A DNA stretch of 64,000 nucleotides. Source: Pseudomonadota bacterium. Lineage in GTDB: Bacteria > Myxococcota_A > Polyangia > Polyangiales > Polyangiaceae. Every line of letters starts with the position of its first letter. The stretch's first letter is position 1. The position numbers were made by a program, and so were the translations under genes. The DNA lies in contig JAEYYX010000055.1 in NCBI GenBank assembly GCA_023428245.1, positions 62,001 through 126,000 of the forward strand, in the 5' to 3' direction. Shown piece after piece: positions 20,523-31,172 of the stretch. The notes below the pieces were generated by a model. It saw only the letters and a program-made list of their open reading frames with translations, was not told the DNA's origin and did no database searches.

Positions 20523-21407
20523 TCAATCCCAGCCGATATCCTGGCGGATCGCGGTCACGATGTAGCAGTGGAAGATGCCATCTTGTTCAGATTCGTACTC
20601 GCTCTCGTAGTTCAGCCCGTAAGGCCAAAAGTGCTGTCCGTCTCCGTGGATTTCGGCCGTCTCATCGCCGGTGAGCTCCCTGAGCCGGGCAGTCGCGAAG
20701 GGACCAGTGTAGACGCCACCGACGATCAGAGGATCGTAGGCGCCGTCCGCCCCGACCCCGAGCACGTGGGAAATCTCGTGCATAGCGGTCACGAAGTTCA
20801 TCGAAGCGCGACTGCCAAAGCGAATTGACCCGTTCGGGTTTCCGTCGGCGGTCGGCACGCTCGGGTTGTACTGGACGTTTAGGTGCTTCTCGACATGTGT
20901 GTAGCAGTTGTAGATCGAGAGGGCTTTGTCGAGGGCGCTCGTAATCCGCTCATAAGCTTCCTGCTCGTCGCTCGTCGGGTTCTGAGCGCGCGCGAGGGTG
21001 TAGGTGATCTCGCCTTGGAAGGGACAGCTGCTTTGTCCCTCGCCCCCGGTTCCGCCCGAGGCGCTGCCGCCTGAGCTCGCCCCGCCATCGCTCGTGGGAT
21101 GCCCGCCGGATCCGCCGCTCGCCTGGTTGCCCCCTATCCCGGACGTCCCGCCTGACGAAGTCGCGCTTCCGCCGCCTGGCAGAGGATCGCCCCCAGCTCC
21201 GCCGGGGACGAGGCCCCCCGACCCTTCCGCCTGCCCGCCACTCGCGCGGCTCCCGCCCGAGCTCGAGCCTCCGCTCAGAAGGGCTCCCCCGCTTCCGGGA
21301 GCACCGCCCGTCTCGGTCTCTGGATCCATAGAGTCGGCAGACGAACCGCTACAGGCCATAGCGCCTGTGAGCAGAGCAAGAGATATGAGCGGAGATAGGC
21401 GCGGCAT
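20523..21407 (-). CDS. Metalloprotease-like lipoprotein with Gly/Ser-rich linker
   Basis: A 294-residue lipoprotein (signal peptide with Cys19 in AMACS). Residues about 30-125 form a low-complexity Gly/Ser linker. The C-terminal domain has a zinc-peptidase motif HEISH at 210-214 with Gly217, like the HExxHxxG core of metzincin-type enzymes. The usual third His three residues after that Gly is not present; a later GQHFWPYGLNY could supply a ligand. The pattern resembles secreted proteins of fungi and bacteria annotated near lectin domains, but no family is certain. It is the first gene of a two-gene unit with the GH12-like lipoprotein. Confidence 0.75.
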   Translation of the reverse strand: MPRLSPLISLALLTGAMACSGSSADSMDPETETGGAPGSGGALLSGGSSSGGSRASGGQAEGSGGLVPGGAGGDPLPGGGSATSSGGTSGIGGNQASGGSGGHPTSDGGASSGGSASGGTGGEGQSSCPFQGEITYTLARAQNPTSDEQEAYERITSALDKALSIYNCYTHVEKHLNVQYNPSVPTADGNPNGSIRFGSRASMNFVTAMHEISHVLGVGADGAYDPLIVGGVYTGPFATARLRELTGDETAEIHGDGQHFWPYGLNYESEYESEQDGIFHCYIVTAIRQDIGWD

Positions 21408-21473
21408 CGGACTTGTGTCCTTCTTAGCACGGCCTTTCCCGAGAGCGTTCGAGCTTGCGCTCCTCGACCTGAG

Positions 21474-22364
21474 TCACTTCGGCGTTTTTGTTTTCGGGTC
21501 TGGTTGCGTCGTTTTTTCCTGAATCCGCTCGAAGGCGTCCTTTGTGATTTCCGGTGCGACGGAGAGTCCTCCGGCGCGTCGACCGACCATGCGAAGCGCG
21601 AGGATGGAGATGCGCCGGTTGCTCACATGGAACGGGTCGTCCGTTCGATAAAGGTCCATCGAACCGTGTGCGAACACCCCGGCAAAGCGGTTCGTGGGCA
21701 ATCCCGCTTGTTCGAGGACGCCTCGTGCAGCGGCGGCACGTTCAAAGGAAAGGGCCCAGTTGTCCCGTTGAGCGCCTTTCGGGAAGGGGCGTGCGTCGGT
21801 GTGTCCGTGGACCTCGATTGGATTGCGCAGCGAATCGAGCGCAGGGGCCATCAGAGTGAGCAGCTCGACGAGCTTCGGCTTGAGAGAGGACGAGGAGAGG
21901 TCGAAGAGCAGGTCCTCACCCCCGTCGAGGATCTCAATGAGCAGTCCACGGTCGATGGTGCGTATCTTGACGTTCTTCGCGATCGGACTCAGGCCCAAGA
22001 TGGCGGATTCGACCTTTTTGGCGGTTTTCTGGAGATCGTCCTGTTCGGCGCGCGCTTCGACGAGCTTCTCCCGATCCGAGAGCCCCGTTTTCGTGCCGTC
22101 TTGGATCCCGTCGCCCATTTCGATGAGAGAGACGCCACCTTCGGGGAACACGCCGGTGCGAAAGTAGTGGGAGATGATCTTCCGTTCGACCTGGTCCGTC
22201 TGCGACACCAGCCAGAGGACCATGAAGAGCGCCATCATCGCAGTGACGAAGTCGGCGTAGGCCACTTTCCACGCGCCGCCGTGGTGCCCACCGTGACCAC
22301 CCTTCTTCTTGATGATGATGACGGTGCCCTGTCCGCTCGAGTTGGGCTTTACGGGCGCGTTCAT
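21474..22364 (-). CDS. motB: Flagellar motor stator protein MotB
   Basis: Stator protein that anchors to peptidoglycan and conducts protons. The 296-residue product has a basic, Gly/His-rich cytoplasmic N-terminus, one helix starting AYADFVTAMMALFMVLWLV (the proton-carrying Asp is residue 38), a plug/linker region, and a C-terminal OmpA-like peptidoglycan-binding domain with VHGHTDARPF. A Lys/Thr/Pro-rich tail ends the protein. It follows motA by three bases. No other flagellar genes are in the window. Confidence 0.94.
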   Translation of the reverse strand: MNAPVKPNSSGQGTVIIIKKKGGHGGHHGGAWKVAYADFVTAMMALFMVLWLVSQTDQVERKIISHYFRTGVFPEGGVSLIEMGDGIQDGTKTGLSDREKLVEARAEQDDLQKTAKKVESAILGLSPIAKNVKIRTIDRGLLIEILDGGEDLLFDLSSSSLKPKLVELLTLMAPALDSLRNPIEVHGHTDARPFPKGAQRDNWALSFERAAAARGVLEQAGLPTNRFAGVFAHGSMDLYRTDDPFHVSNRRISILALRMVGRRAGGLSVAPEITKDAFERIQEKTTQPDPKTKTPK

Positions 22365-22367
22365 GGA

Positions 22368-23198
22368 CTATTTCCGGTCTTTGGCGGGCTCCGGTCGCTC
22401 TTCGGTGAACACGGCGCGGCGGCTGTATTCGACTGCGACCGCCGGGTTGACCCCGCGTGCGGCGGCGAGGAGCCCTACCCGGATGCAGTTGATGTAACGG
22501 CTCTCCGCCTTGTTCGCGAGCTCAATAGCGTTCGCGAGCGGGCTCATGACGCCATAACAGAGGAGAATGCCGAGAAAGGTTCCGACCAGCGCGGCGGCCA
22601 CGTGGTGTCCGATCTCCTCCGGGCCCCCGTCGAGGTGACCCATGGTGATGATGATGCCAAGCACAGCTGCAACGATGCCGAGGCCCGGTAGCGCATCGGA
22701 AGTCGTTCGGATCAATCCGACAGGTTCTGCCTCTTCTTCATGCATCGTCTCCATCTCCATATCGAAGAGGAGCGTCAGGTCTTCGACGTGGGTGCCGTCG
22801 ACGAGCAGCTTGAGACCTTCCACGAGGAAGTGTGAGGCATGGTGTCGCGCCATGACGCCAGGGTGCTTACTGAAGATGGGGCTCTTCTCGGGCTCCCAGA
22901 CGTGAGACTCGAGCGCCAGCATGCCTTCGCGCCGGATGACCTGGAACAGGTTCTCCATGAGCTTGAACAGTTCCTCGTAGTCGCTTCTGGTTGGGGGCTT
23001 CGAGAATGCCCGGCCAAACGCTCGCTTCACGCGGCCCAGGGCGCCGCCCGGGGCCGAAGCCACGAGGCTGCCCAGCGCAGCACCCGCGATGACGACGAAC
23101 TCGTTGGGCTGGAAGAGGACGGGAAATGGCCCCCCAGCCATGGCAAAACCTGCAGCCACGCACACGAGTACGATGACGAGGCCGAGGATCGCGGTCAT
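22368..23198 (-). CDS. motA: Flagellar motor stator protein MotA
   Basis: Proton-channel stator subunit. The 276-residue protein has four predicted helices: two near the N-terminus, and two after a long cytoplasmic domain containing charged residues expected to contact the rotor. The third helix region carries the family-typical PGLGIVAAVLG motif. It forms a two-gene unit with motB. Being separate from other flagellar genes is common for motAB. Confidence 0.94.
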   Translation of the reverse strand: MTAILGLVIVLVCVAAGFAMAGGPFPVLFQPNEFVVIAGAALGSLVASAPGGALGRVKRAFGRAFSKPPTRSDYEELFKLMENLFQVIRREGMLALESHVWEPEKSPIFSKHPGVMARHHASHFLVEGLKLLVDGTHVEDLTLLFDMEMETMHEEEAEPVGLIRTTSDALPGLGIVAAVLGIIITMGHLDGGPEEIGHHVAAALVGTFLGILLCYGVMSPLANAIELANKAESRYINCIRVGLLAAARGVNPAVAVEYSRRAVFTEERPEPAKDRK

Positions 23199-23346
23199 GC
23201 TGAGTCACTACGGCCCTGGGGGGGCTCCCTTTAGGTCCCCGCGTCCCGGGATGAGAAGGGAAATCCCCTTGCAGAGCGCCGGCTCCGATGCTCATACTCG
23301 GCGCCTCCCGAACCGGAGCCTCTTGGACCCGGTGCGCGATCTCAGC

Positions 23347-23417
23347 TCCGGCGTCGTCTAACGGCAGGACAAAGGACTTTGAATCCTTGAATCATGGTTC
23401 GAATCCATGCGCCGGAA
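23347..23417 (+). tRNA. tRNA-Gln (anticodon TTG)
   Basis: A complete cloverleaf: 7-bp acceptor stem (23347-23353 with 23410-23416), a short three-pair D stem, an anticodon stem AAGGA/TCCTT with loop CTTTGAA giving anticodon TTG (reads CAA), a 5-bp T stem with loop TTCGAAT, and discriminator A at 23417. The CCA end is not encoded, so it relies on the nucleotidyltransferase encoded at 28140-29417. Confidence 0.93.
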
Positions 23418-23716
23418 CCCTCACCTCTGCTCCTCTTCGGGGCATGAGGTGGGCTCGTGAGAGGCGCTCGGATGCCGCGGCTACCCACGTGCCGTCAGCG
23501 TGGCCGAGGCAGGCGCTCGATCGGCGAAGGACTCCATTTTCGTCGGACAATCGTCCAGTGCTCGGCACATTGGCATAGGTCTTCCCCTCCTTCCTTCAAA
23601 GGTACGACCTAGGGAGAAATTTTTCTTCCGCGCGGGTGTGCTCTCATTTTTAGCTGCCCCGGCCGCCGATCGGCCTTTCCCTTCCAGGATGGGTCCATCA
23701 AGCTTGCCTGAAGCCT
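23418..23716 (+). other. Intergenic stretch after tRNA-Gln
   Basis: No supported gene. A bulged 12-bp hairpin at 23422-23451 immediately follows the tRNA and may be its terminator or trailer structure, although no T-run follows. The final 130 bases should hold the promoter of the fibro-slime gene; an AT-rich patch lies near 23615-23630, but no clear hexamers are seen. Confidence 0.45.
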
Positions 23717-26206
23717 ATGTTGTCTCCTCGCCGCCCGCTTTCGGGAGCCTTATTGTTTGCCACCACTGCCCTATGGCTCGCGTGCAGCGCGCGCTCACCG
23801 AATCCGGGGGATCCTGATGGCGGTCCGGTGGATGGACCTGATGGGAATGGAACAGGTTCCACGTCGGGCACGGGTTCCTCGGGGAACGGCGACGACGAAG
23901 ACGACGGGGGATTCAAAGTCAGCGAAAAGTGCGGCGATGGGCTCGTCCAGGAGCCCGAGACCTGCGACGACGGAAACGAGGTAGGTGGCGACGGCTGTTC
24001 GCCGGGCTGCCAGGTCGAGGGGCAGGATTGGGAGTGTCCGCCGACCGGCGGGGCCTGCACCAGCAACGCCTCCTGTGGCAACGGGGTCGTGAACAGCCAA
24101 GAGGTTTGTGACGATGGGCGCGAGCCTGCGGACGGTGACGGTTGCTCCGCCGACTGCAAGACCGTTGAGCCTGGATGGGAATGCCGAGTTCCGGGACGCC
24201 CGTGTACGCCGCGCTGCGGCGACGGCATCTTGCTCGGAGGCGAAGCGTGCGATGACGGGAACCCCTCTGCGGATGGCGACGGTTGCTCGGCCACCTGTCA
24301 GGTGGAGCCCGGCTGGTCCTGCAAGGGCGCGCCCTCCGACTGCACGCAATCGGATTGCGGCAACGGTGAGGTCGAAGCCGGCGAGAGCTGTGACCTTGGT
24401 GAGGCGAACGGTCTCTTCCACGGCGATGGCACGGGATGCTCGAAGACCTGTACGCAGGAGCCGGTTTGTCGCGACGCCGAAGGAAAAACCCAGGCCTGCG
24501 CTCCTGTCTGTGGCAACGGCAACATCGACGAAGGTGAGACCTGCGACGATGGAAACGCTGTTCCGGGCGACGGTTGCTCCGCGACCTGTCAGACGGAAGC
24601 GGGCTTCACGTGCAACCCGAAAGAAGTGAGCGATTTGGATGACTGCGGCGGGACGCCTTGTCTCCGCCTCCCGATCAAGTTCCGCGACTTCGATCATGAG
24701 GGGCTCGCGACGGGCCACCCGGATTTCTATTACATGGGCTCCGGAAGTGGCGCGACCACGCGCAACTGCGTTCCGAACGCGAGCGGCGCCGAGGACCCGG
24801 CCCTGATCACGGCGAACGCCTGCTGGACGAGCGATCGGACAGCCCTGTGCCAAGGGGTCGCCGCAGCAGCACTCGGTGCCGACGGGAAGCCCATCGCCGG
24901 CCCGACGCAGACCTGTAAGTGCCGTTTCACCGACTGGGACGAGACGGGAATTGCTGCGGGTCCTGGCCCTGGCACCAAAGACGCGAGCTGCGACAGCGGC
25001 GGCTCGGCCCAGCCTGCGCGCGTCGAGGTTCCGACCGCGAAGGTTTACGATAGCGCGGCGAGCTTCAAGCAGTGGTTCACGGACGACGCCGCGGTCAACA
25101 CGACCACCGTTGGGAAGCTCGAGCTGCTGCAAATTGGCGAGAACCTCTACCAGTTCTCGAGCTCGGTCGATGATTGTGTGGACGGGGTCTGCCGGAGCCA
25201 GAGTCTGACCGGCAGCACGGTTTACGACGACATCGCCGCGGCCACAGGGCGCGCCGCGGGTGACTTGGTGAGTGGCTTCTTCCCGCTCGAGAGTTCGGCT
25301 CGTCCGAAGGTGTGTAACCTCTGGCCCTATTGGACGAACAATCCGTCTTGCCTTGCGACCTCCGGGAACAGCCCCGGCGCGCAGTGGGATCCGGCTGCGA
25401 ATGACGGCAACGGGAACTTCGTCGACCCCGTTCAGGGCATCAAGCGAAACTTCTACTTCACGACCGAGGTTCGTTACCTGTTCCGCTTCACTGGCGGCGG
25501 TACGTTGAACTTCTTCGGGGACGACGACGTCTTCGTCTTCATCAATGGTGTGCTCGCGCTCGACATGGGTGCTCCCCACGAGCGTCTCATGGGCTCTGTA
25601 ACTTTGCCCGCAGGGGCAGGCGGGGCTACTTGGACGATCTCCGCGGTCGATCCGGTTACCGGAGCGGTCGACACTCCGGCTCGCGGCACCGGCATGTCTC
25701 CTGCGCTCGGGCTCGAGGTCGGCAAGATCTACGAGATCGCTGTGTTCCACGCTGATCGACACCCGAGGGAGTCGAACTATCAGCTGACCATCTCGGGCTT
25801 CTCGACGACGAGGAGCGAATGTGTCCCGACCTGCGGAAATGGCCAGCCGCAGTTCGACGGAGATGGCGTCGGTACTCCCACTGCTGGTGAAGAGTGCGAT
25901 CTTGGCGTCGAAAACAACACCGGCGCTTACGGTGGCTGCACAGCGGACTGCAAGTTTGGACCCTTCTGTGGCGATGGCGCGGTCCAAGCCGACGCCGGCG
26001 AAGAGTGCGATAACGGCTCTCAGGGGAACAACGCGCCGCTCTATTCCGCAGCGGGTGGTGTCGCCGATAGCTGCACTCCGGCTTGTAAGAAGGCCCACTT
26101 CTGCGGCGATGGCATTCTGGATGGAGCCTTCGGTGAAGAGTGCGACACTGGAGACAAGAACGGAACGGGCGCCTGCACCGCCGAGTGCAAGATCGAATCG
26201 AAGTAA
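23717..26206 (+). CDS. Fibro-slime domain lipoprotein with flanking myxobacterial Cys-rich repeats
   Basis: An 829-residue secreted lipoprotein (Cys23 in WLACS). After an acidic, Gly-rich linker, residues about 70-310 hold five cysteine-rich repeats of the DUF4215/myxobacterial type (CGDG..xxxETCDDGN..DGDGCS..C). Residues about 317-695 form a fibro-slime domain, starting LPIKFRDF and including GGTLNFFGDDDVFVFING and a C-terminal NYQLTISGF, a PA14-like beta-rich module. Three further Cys-rich repeats end the protein. Such proteins are thought to act in the extracellular matrix or adhesion. The many cysteines imply oxidative folding outside the cell. A hairpin terminator follows. Confidence 0.88.
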   Translation: MLSPRRPLSGALLFATTALWLACSARSPNPGDPDGGPVDGPDGNGTGSTSGTGSSGNGDDEDDGGFKVSEKCGDGLVQEPETCDDGNEVGGDGCSPGCQVEGQDWECPPTGGACTSNASCGNGVVNSQEVCDDGREPADGDGCSADCKTVEPGWECRVPGRPCTPRCGDGILLGGEACDDGNPSADGDGCSATCQVEPGWSCKGAPSDCTQSDCGNGEVEAGESCDLGEANGLFHGDGTGCSKTCTQEPVCRDAEGKTQACAPVCGNGNIDEGETCDDGNAVPGDGCSATCQTEAGFTCNPKEVSDLDDCGGTPCLRLPIKFRDFDHEGLATGHPDFYYMGSGSGATTRNCVPNASGAEDPALITANACWTSDRTALCQGVAAAALGADGKPIAGPTQTCKCRFTDWDETGIAAGPGPGTKDASCDSGGSAQPARVEVPTAKVYDSAASFKQWFTDDAAVNTTTVGKLELLQIGENLYQFSSSVDDCVDGVCRSQSLTGSTVYDDIAAATGRAAGDLVSGFFPLESSARPKVCNLWPYWTNNPSCLATSGNSPGAQWDPAANDGNGNFVDPVQGIKRNFYFTTEVRYLFRFTGGGTLNFFGDDDVFVFINGVLALDMGAPHERLMGSVTLPAGAGGATWTISAVDPVTGAVDTPARGTGMSPALGLEVGKIYEIAVFHADRHPRESNYQLTISGFSTTRSECVPTCGNGQPQFDGDGVGTPTAGEECDLGVENNTGAYGGCTADCKFGPFCGDGAVQADAGEECDNGSQGNNAPLYSAAGGVADSCTPACKKAHFCGDGILDGAFGEECDTGDKNGTGACTAECKIESK

Positions 26207-26227
26207 GCGTCGACCTGAGCTGGAGGA

Positions 26228-26266
26228 GGTGAGCGCGGCAACCAGCCCCGCTCGCCTTTCTCTTTT
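26228..26266 (+). terminator. Terminator of the fibro-slime gene
   Basis: An 8-bp stem with one G-T pair (26228-26235 with 26249-26256) is followed by a T-rich run (TTTCTCTTTT), 22 bases after the stop at 26206. Confidence 0.75.
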
Positions 26267-26369
26267 GTGAGTCGGAACGGACCTTTTGTCGAGTGCTCGC
26301 TCCGGGTCAGGCTCTCCGGCGAGAGATTTCTGGGGCGGTATGCGCGTGAAGCGGGGCGCGCAAAATGCG

Positions 26370-26405
26370 TTCGAGCCCGTCCAGTGCTGGCCAGACGGGC
26401 TCGAA
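26370..26405 (-). terminator. Terminator of ettA
   Basis: A perfect 12-bp stem (26370-26381 with 26394-26405) lies 27 bases beyond the ettA stop. Reading on the minus strand it is followed by ATTTTG, a short T-run. Confidence 0.7.
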
Positions 26406-26431
26406 AAGAGGAGCGCCTCGGAAACGCGGGG

Positions 26432-28102
<1,671 letters not shown>

Positions 28103-28139
28103 GGGGGCAGGCTAGAACAGGCCCCGAAAATGGCTAGCG

Positions 28140-29417
28140 CTACTGTCCTTCGCGAGCGAGCTCTCGGGCGAGCGCGAGAAGGCGGCTTGGATCGTTGTCT
28201 TCTGGGCGAGACAAGGTGTGGCGGAGAAGGGAAAAAAGGAGCGCGCGCACGCGCGGACCCTTTTCGACGATCTGCGCGTCGAGAAGGTCTTTCCCGGAAA
28301 TCGCGAGTTCCGGCACGGCGAGGGGGACGCCGCTCTGGAGTTCCTGTCCGGCGAGGGTGAGGAAAATTTCGGGTGCGCCGCGTTCTTTGACGAAGGCCAG
28401 CGCGCCGGGAGCGAGCGTTCGTCCGCGGGCGGAGAGCCAAAGGCGGACCGTCTCCGCGGAAAGTTCCTCGGGCCACGCTCGAGCAGCGACGAGGCCGAGC
28501 ACCTCATTTCGATCTTGGTTCGAGAGGCGCAGCCGATCGAGGGTCCTGGGGAGCTCCTCTTCAGGCTCGCTGAGCCCATCACAGAGTAGGTGCGAAAGGC
28601 GGCTGACCGGGTTTCTTGCGGCGCGATCAAGGCGAGCCCAGATCGTTTCGAGGGGCTGACGAGGCGCCGGGGCAAAGAGCGCGGGGCAGGTCACTTGGAG
28701 CAGGCCGTCCTCGAGCAAAATCCGAAAACAGCGGCTCGGCGAGCGTGAACGGAGCGCCTTGAACCATTCCGCCTGGACGCGTTCGACGCTCACGCGCGAA
28801 AACCGCTCGAGCGAAGGTCGAATGGCCGCGCGGGTGCCCTCCTCGAGCGTCATCTCGAGCTGGGCCGAGAAGCGCGCGGCTCGGAGCGCGCGAAGACCGT
28901 CCTCTTGGTAGCGCGCGGCCGGATCGCCAACCGCGCGGATCATGCCTCGCACCAGATCCTGGATGCCACCGAAAGGATCGGCGATCGTCTTGTCTTTCAG
29001 ATCGTAAGCGATCGCGTTGACCGTGAAATCGCGGCGCGCGAGATCTTTTTCGATCTCGCTCACGAAGAACACACTGTCGGGGTGCCGGCCATCACTGTGG
29101 CCTTCTTCGCCCCTGAGAGTGGTGACCTCGAAGGAACTTCCCTTGTGGAGGACGGTGACAGTGCCGTGGGCGATGCCTGTCGGGATCACCCGGCGAAATA
29201 GCGGTTTGACCTGCGAAGGGAGAGCATCTGTTGCGAGGTCCCAGTCACCCGGGACGACGTCGCGACCGAGGCATTCGGCCAAGATCGCGTCACGGACCCC
29301 GCCTCCCACGGCCCACGCGCGGAACCCGGCGCGCGCAAGGACATCGGCTACCTCTTCAACTTCAACCGGAATGAGTCGAGCGATGGCCGCGCGCGCTTCT
29401 ACTTCTTCGAGTCCCAT
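28140..29417 (-). CDS. tRNA nucleotidyltransferase (CCA-adding/poly(A) polymerase family)
   Basis: A 425-residue class II nucleotidyltransferase. The head domain has VGGGVRD, the metal-binding DWD in GDWDLAT, and RRDFTVNAIA, followed by the BRxxR-like RALRAARFSAQLE segment. A helical body without an HD domain makes up the rest. It adds or repairs the CCA end of tRNAs, consistent with the tRNA-Gln here that lacks an encoded CCA, although poly(A) polymerase or a split CC/A activity cannot be excluded. The start overlaps the 3' end of the upstream kinase gene by 19 bases, implying translational coupling. Confidence 0.88.
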   Translation of the reverse strand: MGLEEVEARAAIARLIPVEVEEVADVLARAGFRAWAVGGGVRDAILAECLGRDVVPGDWDLATDALPSQVKPLFRRVIPTGIAHGTVTVLHKGSSFEVTTLRGEEGHSDGRHPDSVFFVSEIEKDLARRDFTVNAIAYDLKDKTIADPFGGIQDLVRGMIRAVGDPAARYQEDGLRALRAARFSAQLEMTLEEGTRAAIRPSLERFSRVSVERVQAEWFKALRSRSPSRCFRILLEDGLLQVTCPALFAPAPRQPLETIWARLDRAARNPVSRLSHLLCDGLSEPEEELPRTLDRLRLSNQDRNEVLGLVAARAWPEELSAETVRLWLSARGRTLAPGALAFVKERGAPEIFLTLAGQELQSGVPLAVPELAISGKDLLDAQIVEKGPRVRALLFSLLRHTLSRPEDNDPSRLLALARELAREGQ

Positions 29418-31003
29418 GGATCGACGATTCCTTCGTCGCGAACGGCCTTGCTCGGGCTCGAGCGCTTCTGCTCGCTCGACGCTTTGGGGGTGCGTGGCGT
29501 GGCGGCGGTGGGACGGACCTGAGCTTTCTTGAGTTCGACAGTGAGTCGAGGCTTACTTCCGTCGACCGTGAGGACCTCGGAAATGTAGCCGCTCTTCGTG
29601 AGTTTGATTTCGATAGGCCCCTCGGTCACGTCGAGCACGACCGGGCTCGTGCCGAGGTCTTTGTCCCCTTGGAAGATGTGTGCGTCGAGCGGCGCCACCG
29701 CGAGAGCTACCTTCCGCTCAGGGCGAGCTGGCTCTTCGGGACTTTCAGCGATTGCTTGCGCGGTTTGCGCGGCTAACGGCTTTTCTGGGCGGACTTTGGG
29801 TCCGGCACTCTTTGGGGCTGGAGTAGTGAGGCCGAACCAAAGGGTTGCTCCGAGGAACCCGACCAGGAGCGCCGCCACAGCCCAGGTCGGCACGTGGGGC
29901 GCGCGTCCGCCGCCGCTATCGTCTGTAGAGCGGAACATATTCAGCTCAGACGAGCGCGAGTCCCTCTTGGTCAGTTCGAGGTGCCGCATTGCGAGCGGCG
30001 TCTCCCCTGAGACAAGACGTTCTAGATCTTGGCCGAGCTCACGCATCGATCCGTAGCGTGCATTCGGATCTTTCAGGAGGCAGCGCTGAATGATGGCCTC
30101 GAGCTCCTGTGGGATCTCTTTTCGGATGCTCTCCACGTCCTGCATCCTAGGAGGCAGCTTGTACATGTGCTGCGTGAGGATGGACATGAAGTTGTCGGCA
30201 TCGAACGGCAGTTTGCCTGTAGTAAGTTCGAACAAGATCACTCCGAGCGAATAGATATCGGAGCGAGGATCGACGTCGCGACCCGCCGCTTGCTCGGGCG
30301 ACATATAGTGTGGTGTGCCGAAGACTTGGCCGGCCTGGGTGAGCTGGCCTGTGGCGGTTGTGGCTTTGGCGATGCCGAAATCGAGAACTTTGACGAAATC
30401 TTCTTCGGCGCCGTGGCGGATGAGGAAGATGTTGTCGGGCTTGAGATCGCGGTGGACGATGCCGGCTTCGTGTGCGGAACCGAGAGCTTCAGTGAGCTGG
30501 AGCGCGATGTTCAAGAGGCGCGGCAAAGCGAGCGGTTCGGTCTCTTTCAGGAGGTTCGTAAGGGGAACGCCCTCCAGGAACTCCATGAGGAAATAGGTTG
30601 CACCGTCCGGCAGCCGGCCGAAGTCCAAGATGCTGATGATGTGGGGATTACCGATCGAGGAAGCGGAGCGAGCTTCGTTCAGGAAGCGCTCTGTGACCTC
30701 GGTGTTCCGCGCCATATCGAGGCGGAGCACCTTCATCGCGACAAGCTTGTCGATGATGAGATGGCGGCAGCGGTACACCACGCCCATGCCGCCTTCCCCG
30801 AGCCGGGCCTCAACCTCGTAACGGTCGTCGATGATCGCGCCGATGTAGGGATCGGGGTTTCCAGGGATCCAACTCGTCCGGGCGATTGGCATACCCGACG
30901 TGGTCGTCATGGTGACGAGCCGGATCGAGCCGGAGTCCGGCGGGCCCAAATCGACGTAAGTCTCTTTGAGGCGGGAAGGGGGAGCGAGATCGGAAGGGTT
31001 CAT
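29399..31003 (-). CDS. Membrane-anchored Ser/Thr protein kinase with PEGA domain
   Basis: A Hanks-type kinase of 534 residues. Using residue numbers from ATG at 31003, the kinase domain starts near 62 (YEVEARLGEGGMG) and has the catalytic Lys in VAMKVL, HRDLKPDN at about 184-191, DFG near 208 and SPEQ near 235. The RD motif and a full activation segment indicate an active enzyme. A single helix at about 373-392 follows. The extracytoplasmic part ends in a PEGA-like beta repeat (about 430-490) and a Lys/Ser/Pro-rich tail. A GTG at 31015 is an alternative start. It shares a transcript with the downstream nucleotidyltransferase. Substrate and signal are unknown. Confidence 0.92.
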   Translation of the reverse strand: MNPSDLAPPSRLKETYVDLGPPDSGSIRLVTMTTTSGMPIARTSWIPGNPDPYIGAIIDDRYEVEARLGEGGMGVVYRCRHLIIDKLVAMKVLRLDMARNTEVTERFLNEARSASSIGNPHIISILDFGRLPDGATYFLMEFLEGVPLTNLLKETEPLALPRLLNIALQLTEALGSAHEAGIVHRDLKPDNIFLIRHGAEEDFVKVLDFGIAKATTATGQLTQAGQVFGTPHYMSPEQAAGRDVDPRSDIYSLGVILFELTTGKLPFDADNFMSILTQHMYKLPPRMQDVESIRKEIPQELEAIIQRCLLKDPNARYGSMRELGQDLERLVSGETPLAMRHLELTKRDSRSSELNMFRSTDDSGGGRAPHVPTWAVAALLVGFLGATLWFGLTTPAPKSAGPKVRPEKPLAAQTAQAIAESPEEPARPERKVALAVAPLDAHIFQGDKDLGTSPVVLDVTEGPIEIKLTKSGYISEVLTVDGSKPRLTVELKKAQVRPTAATPRTPKASSEQKRSSPSKAVRDEGIVDPWDSKK

Positions 31004-31172
31004 TGGCGCGGCCACGAGTGGCTCGGCGGCCGGAAAGGGCCGCGCCCGAGCTTAGCATTTTTCGCGCGAGCTTCTCGCCCGAGTCTGGCCCAGCTTTCGA
31101 GTAAAATTCTCGTCGAAAGGCGCATAAATATGTGTAAGGAGTGCCGCGAATCGATGCTAGACGGGCATCCGC

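Noticed and set aside
23795..26098. A 767-codon minus-strand frame opposite the fibro-slime gene
   Set aside because: Arg/Ala/Val-rich mirror of the Cys-rich repeats; no motif, signal peptide or ribosome site.
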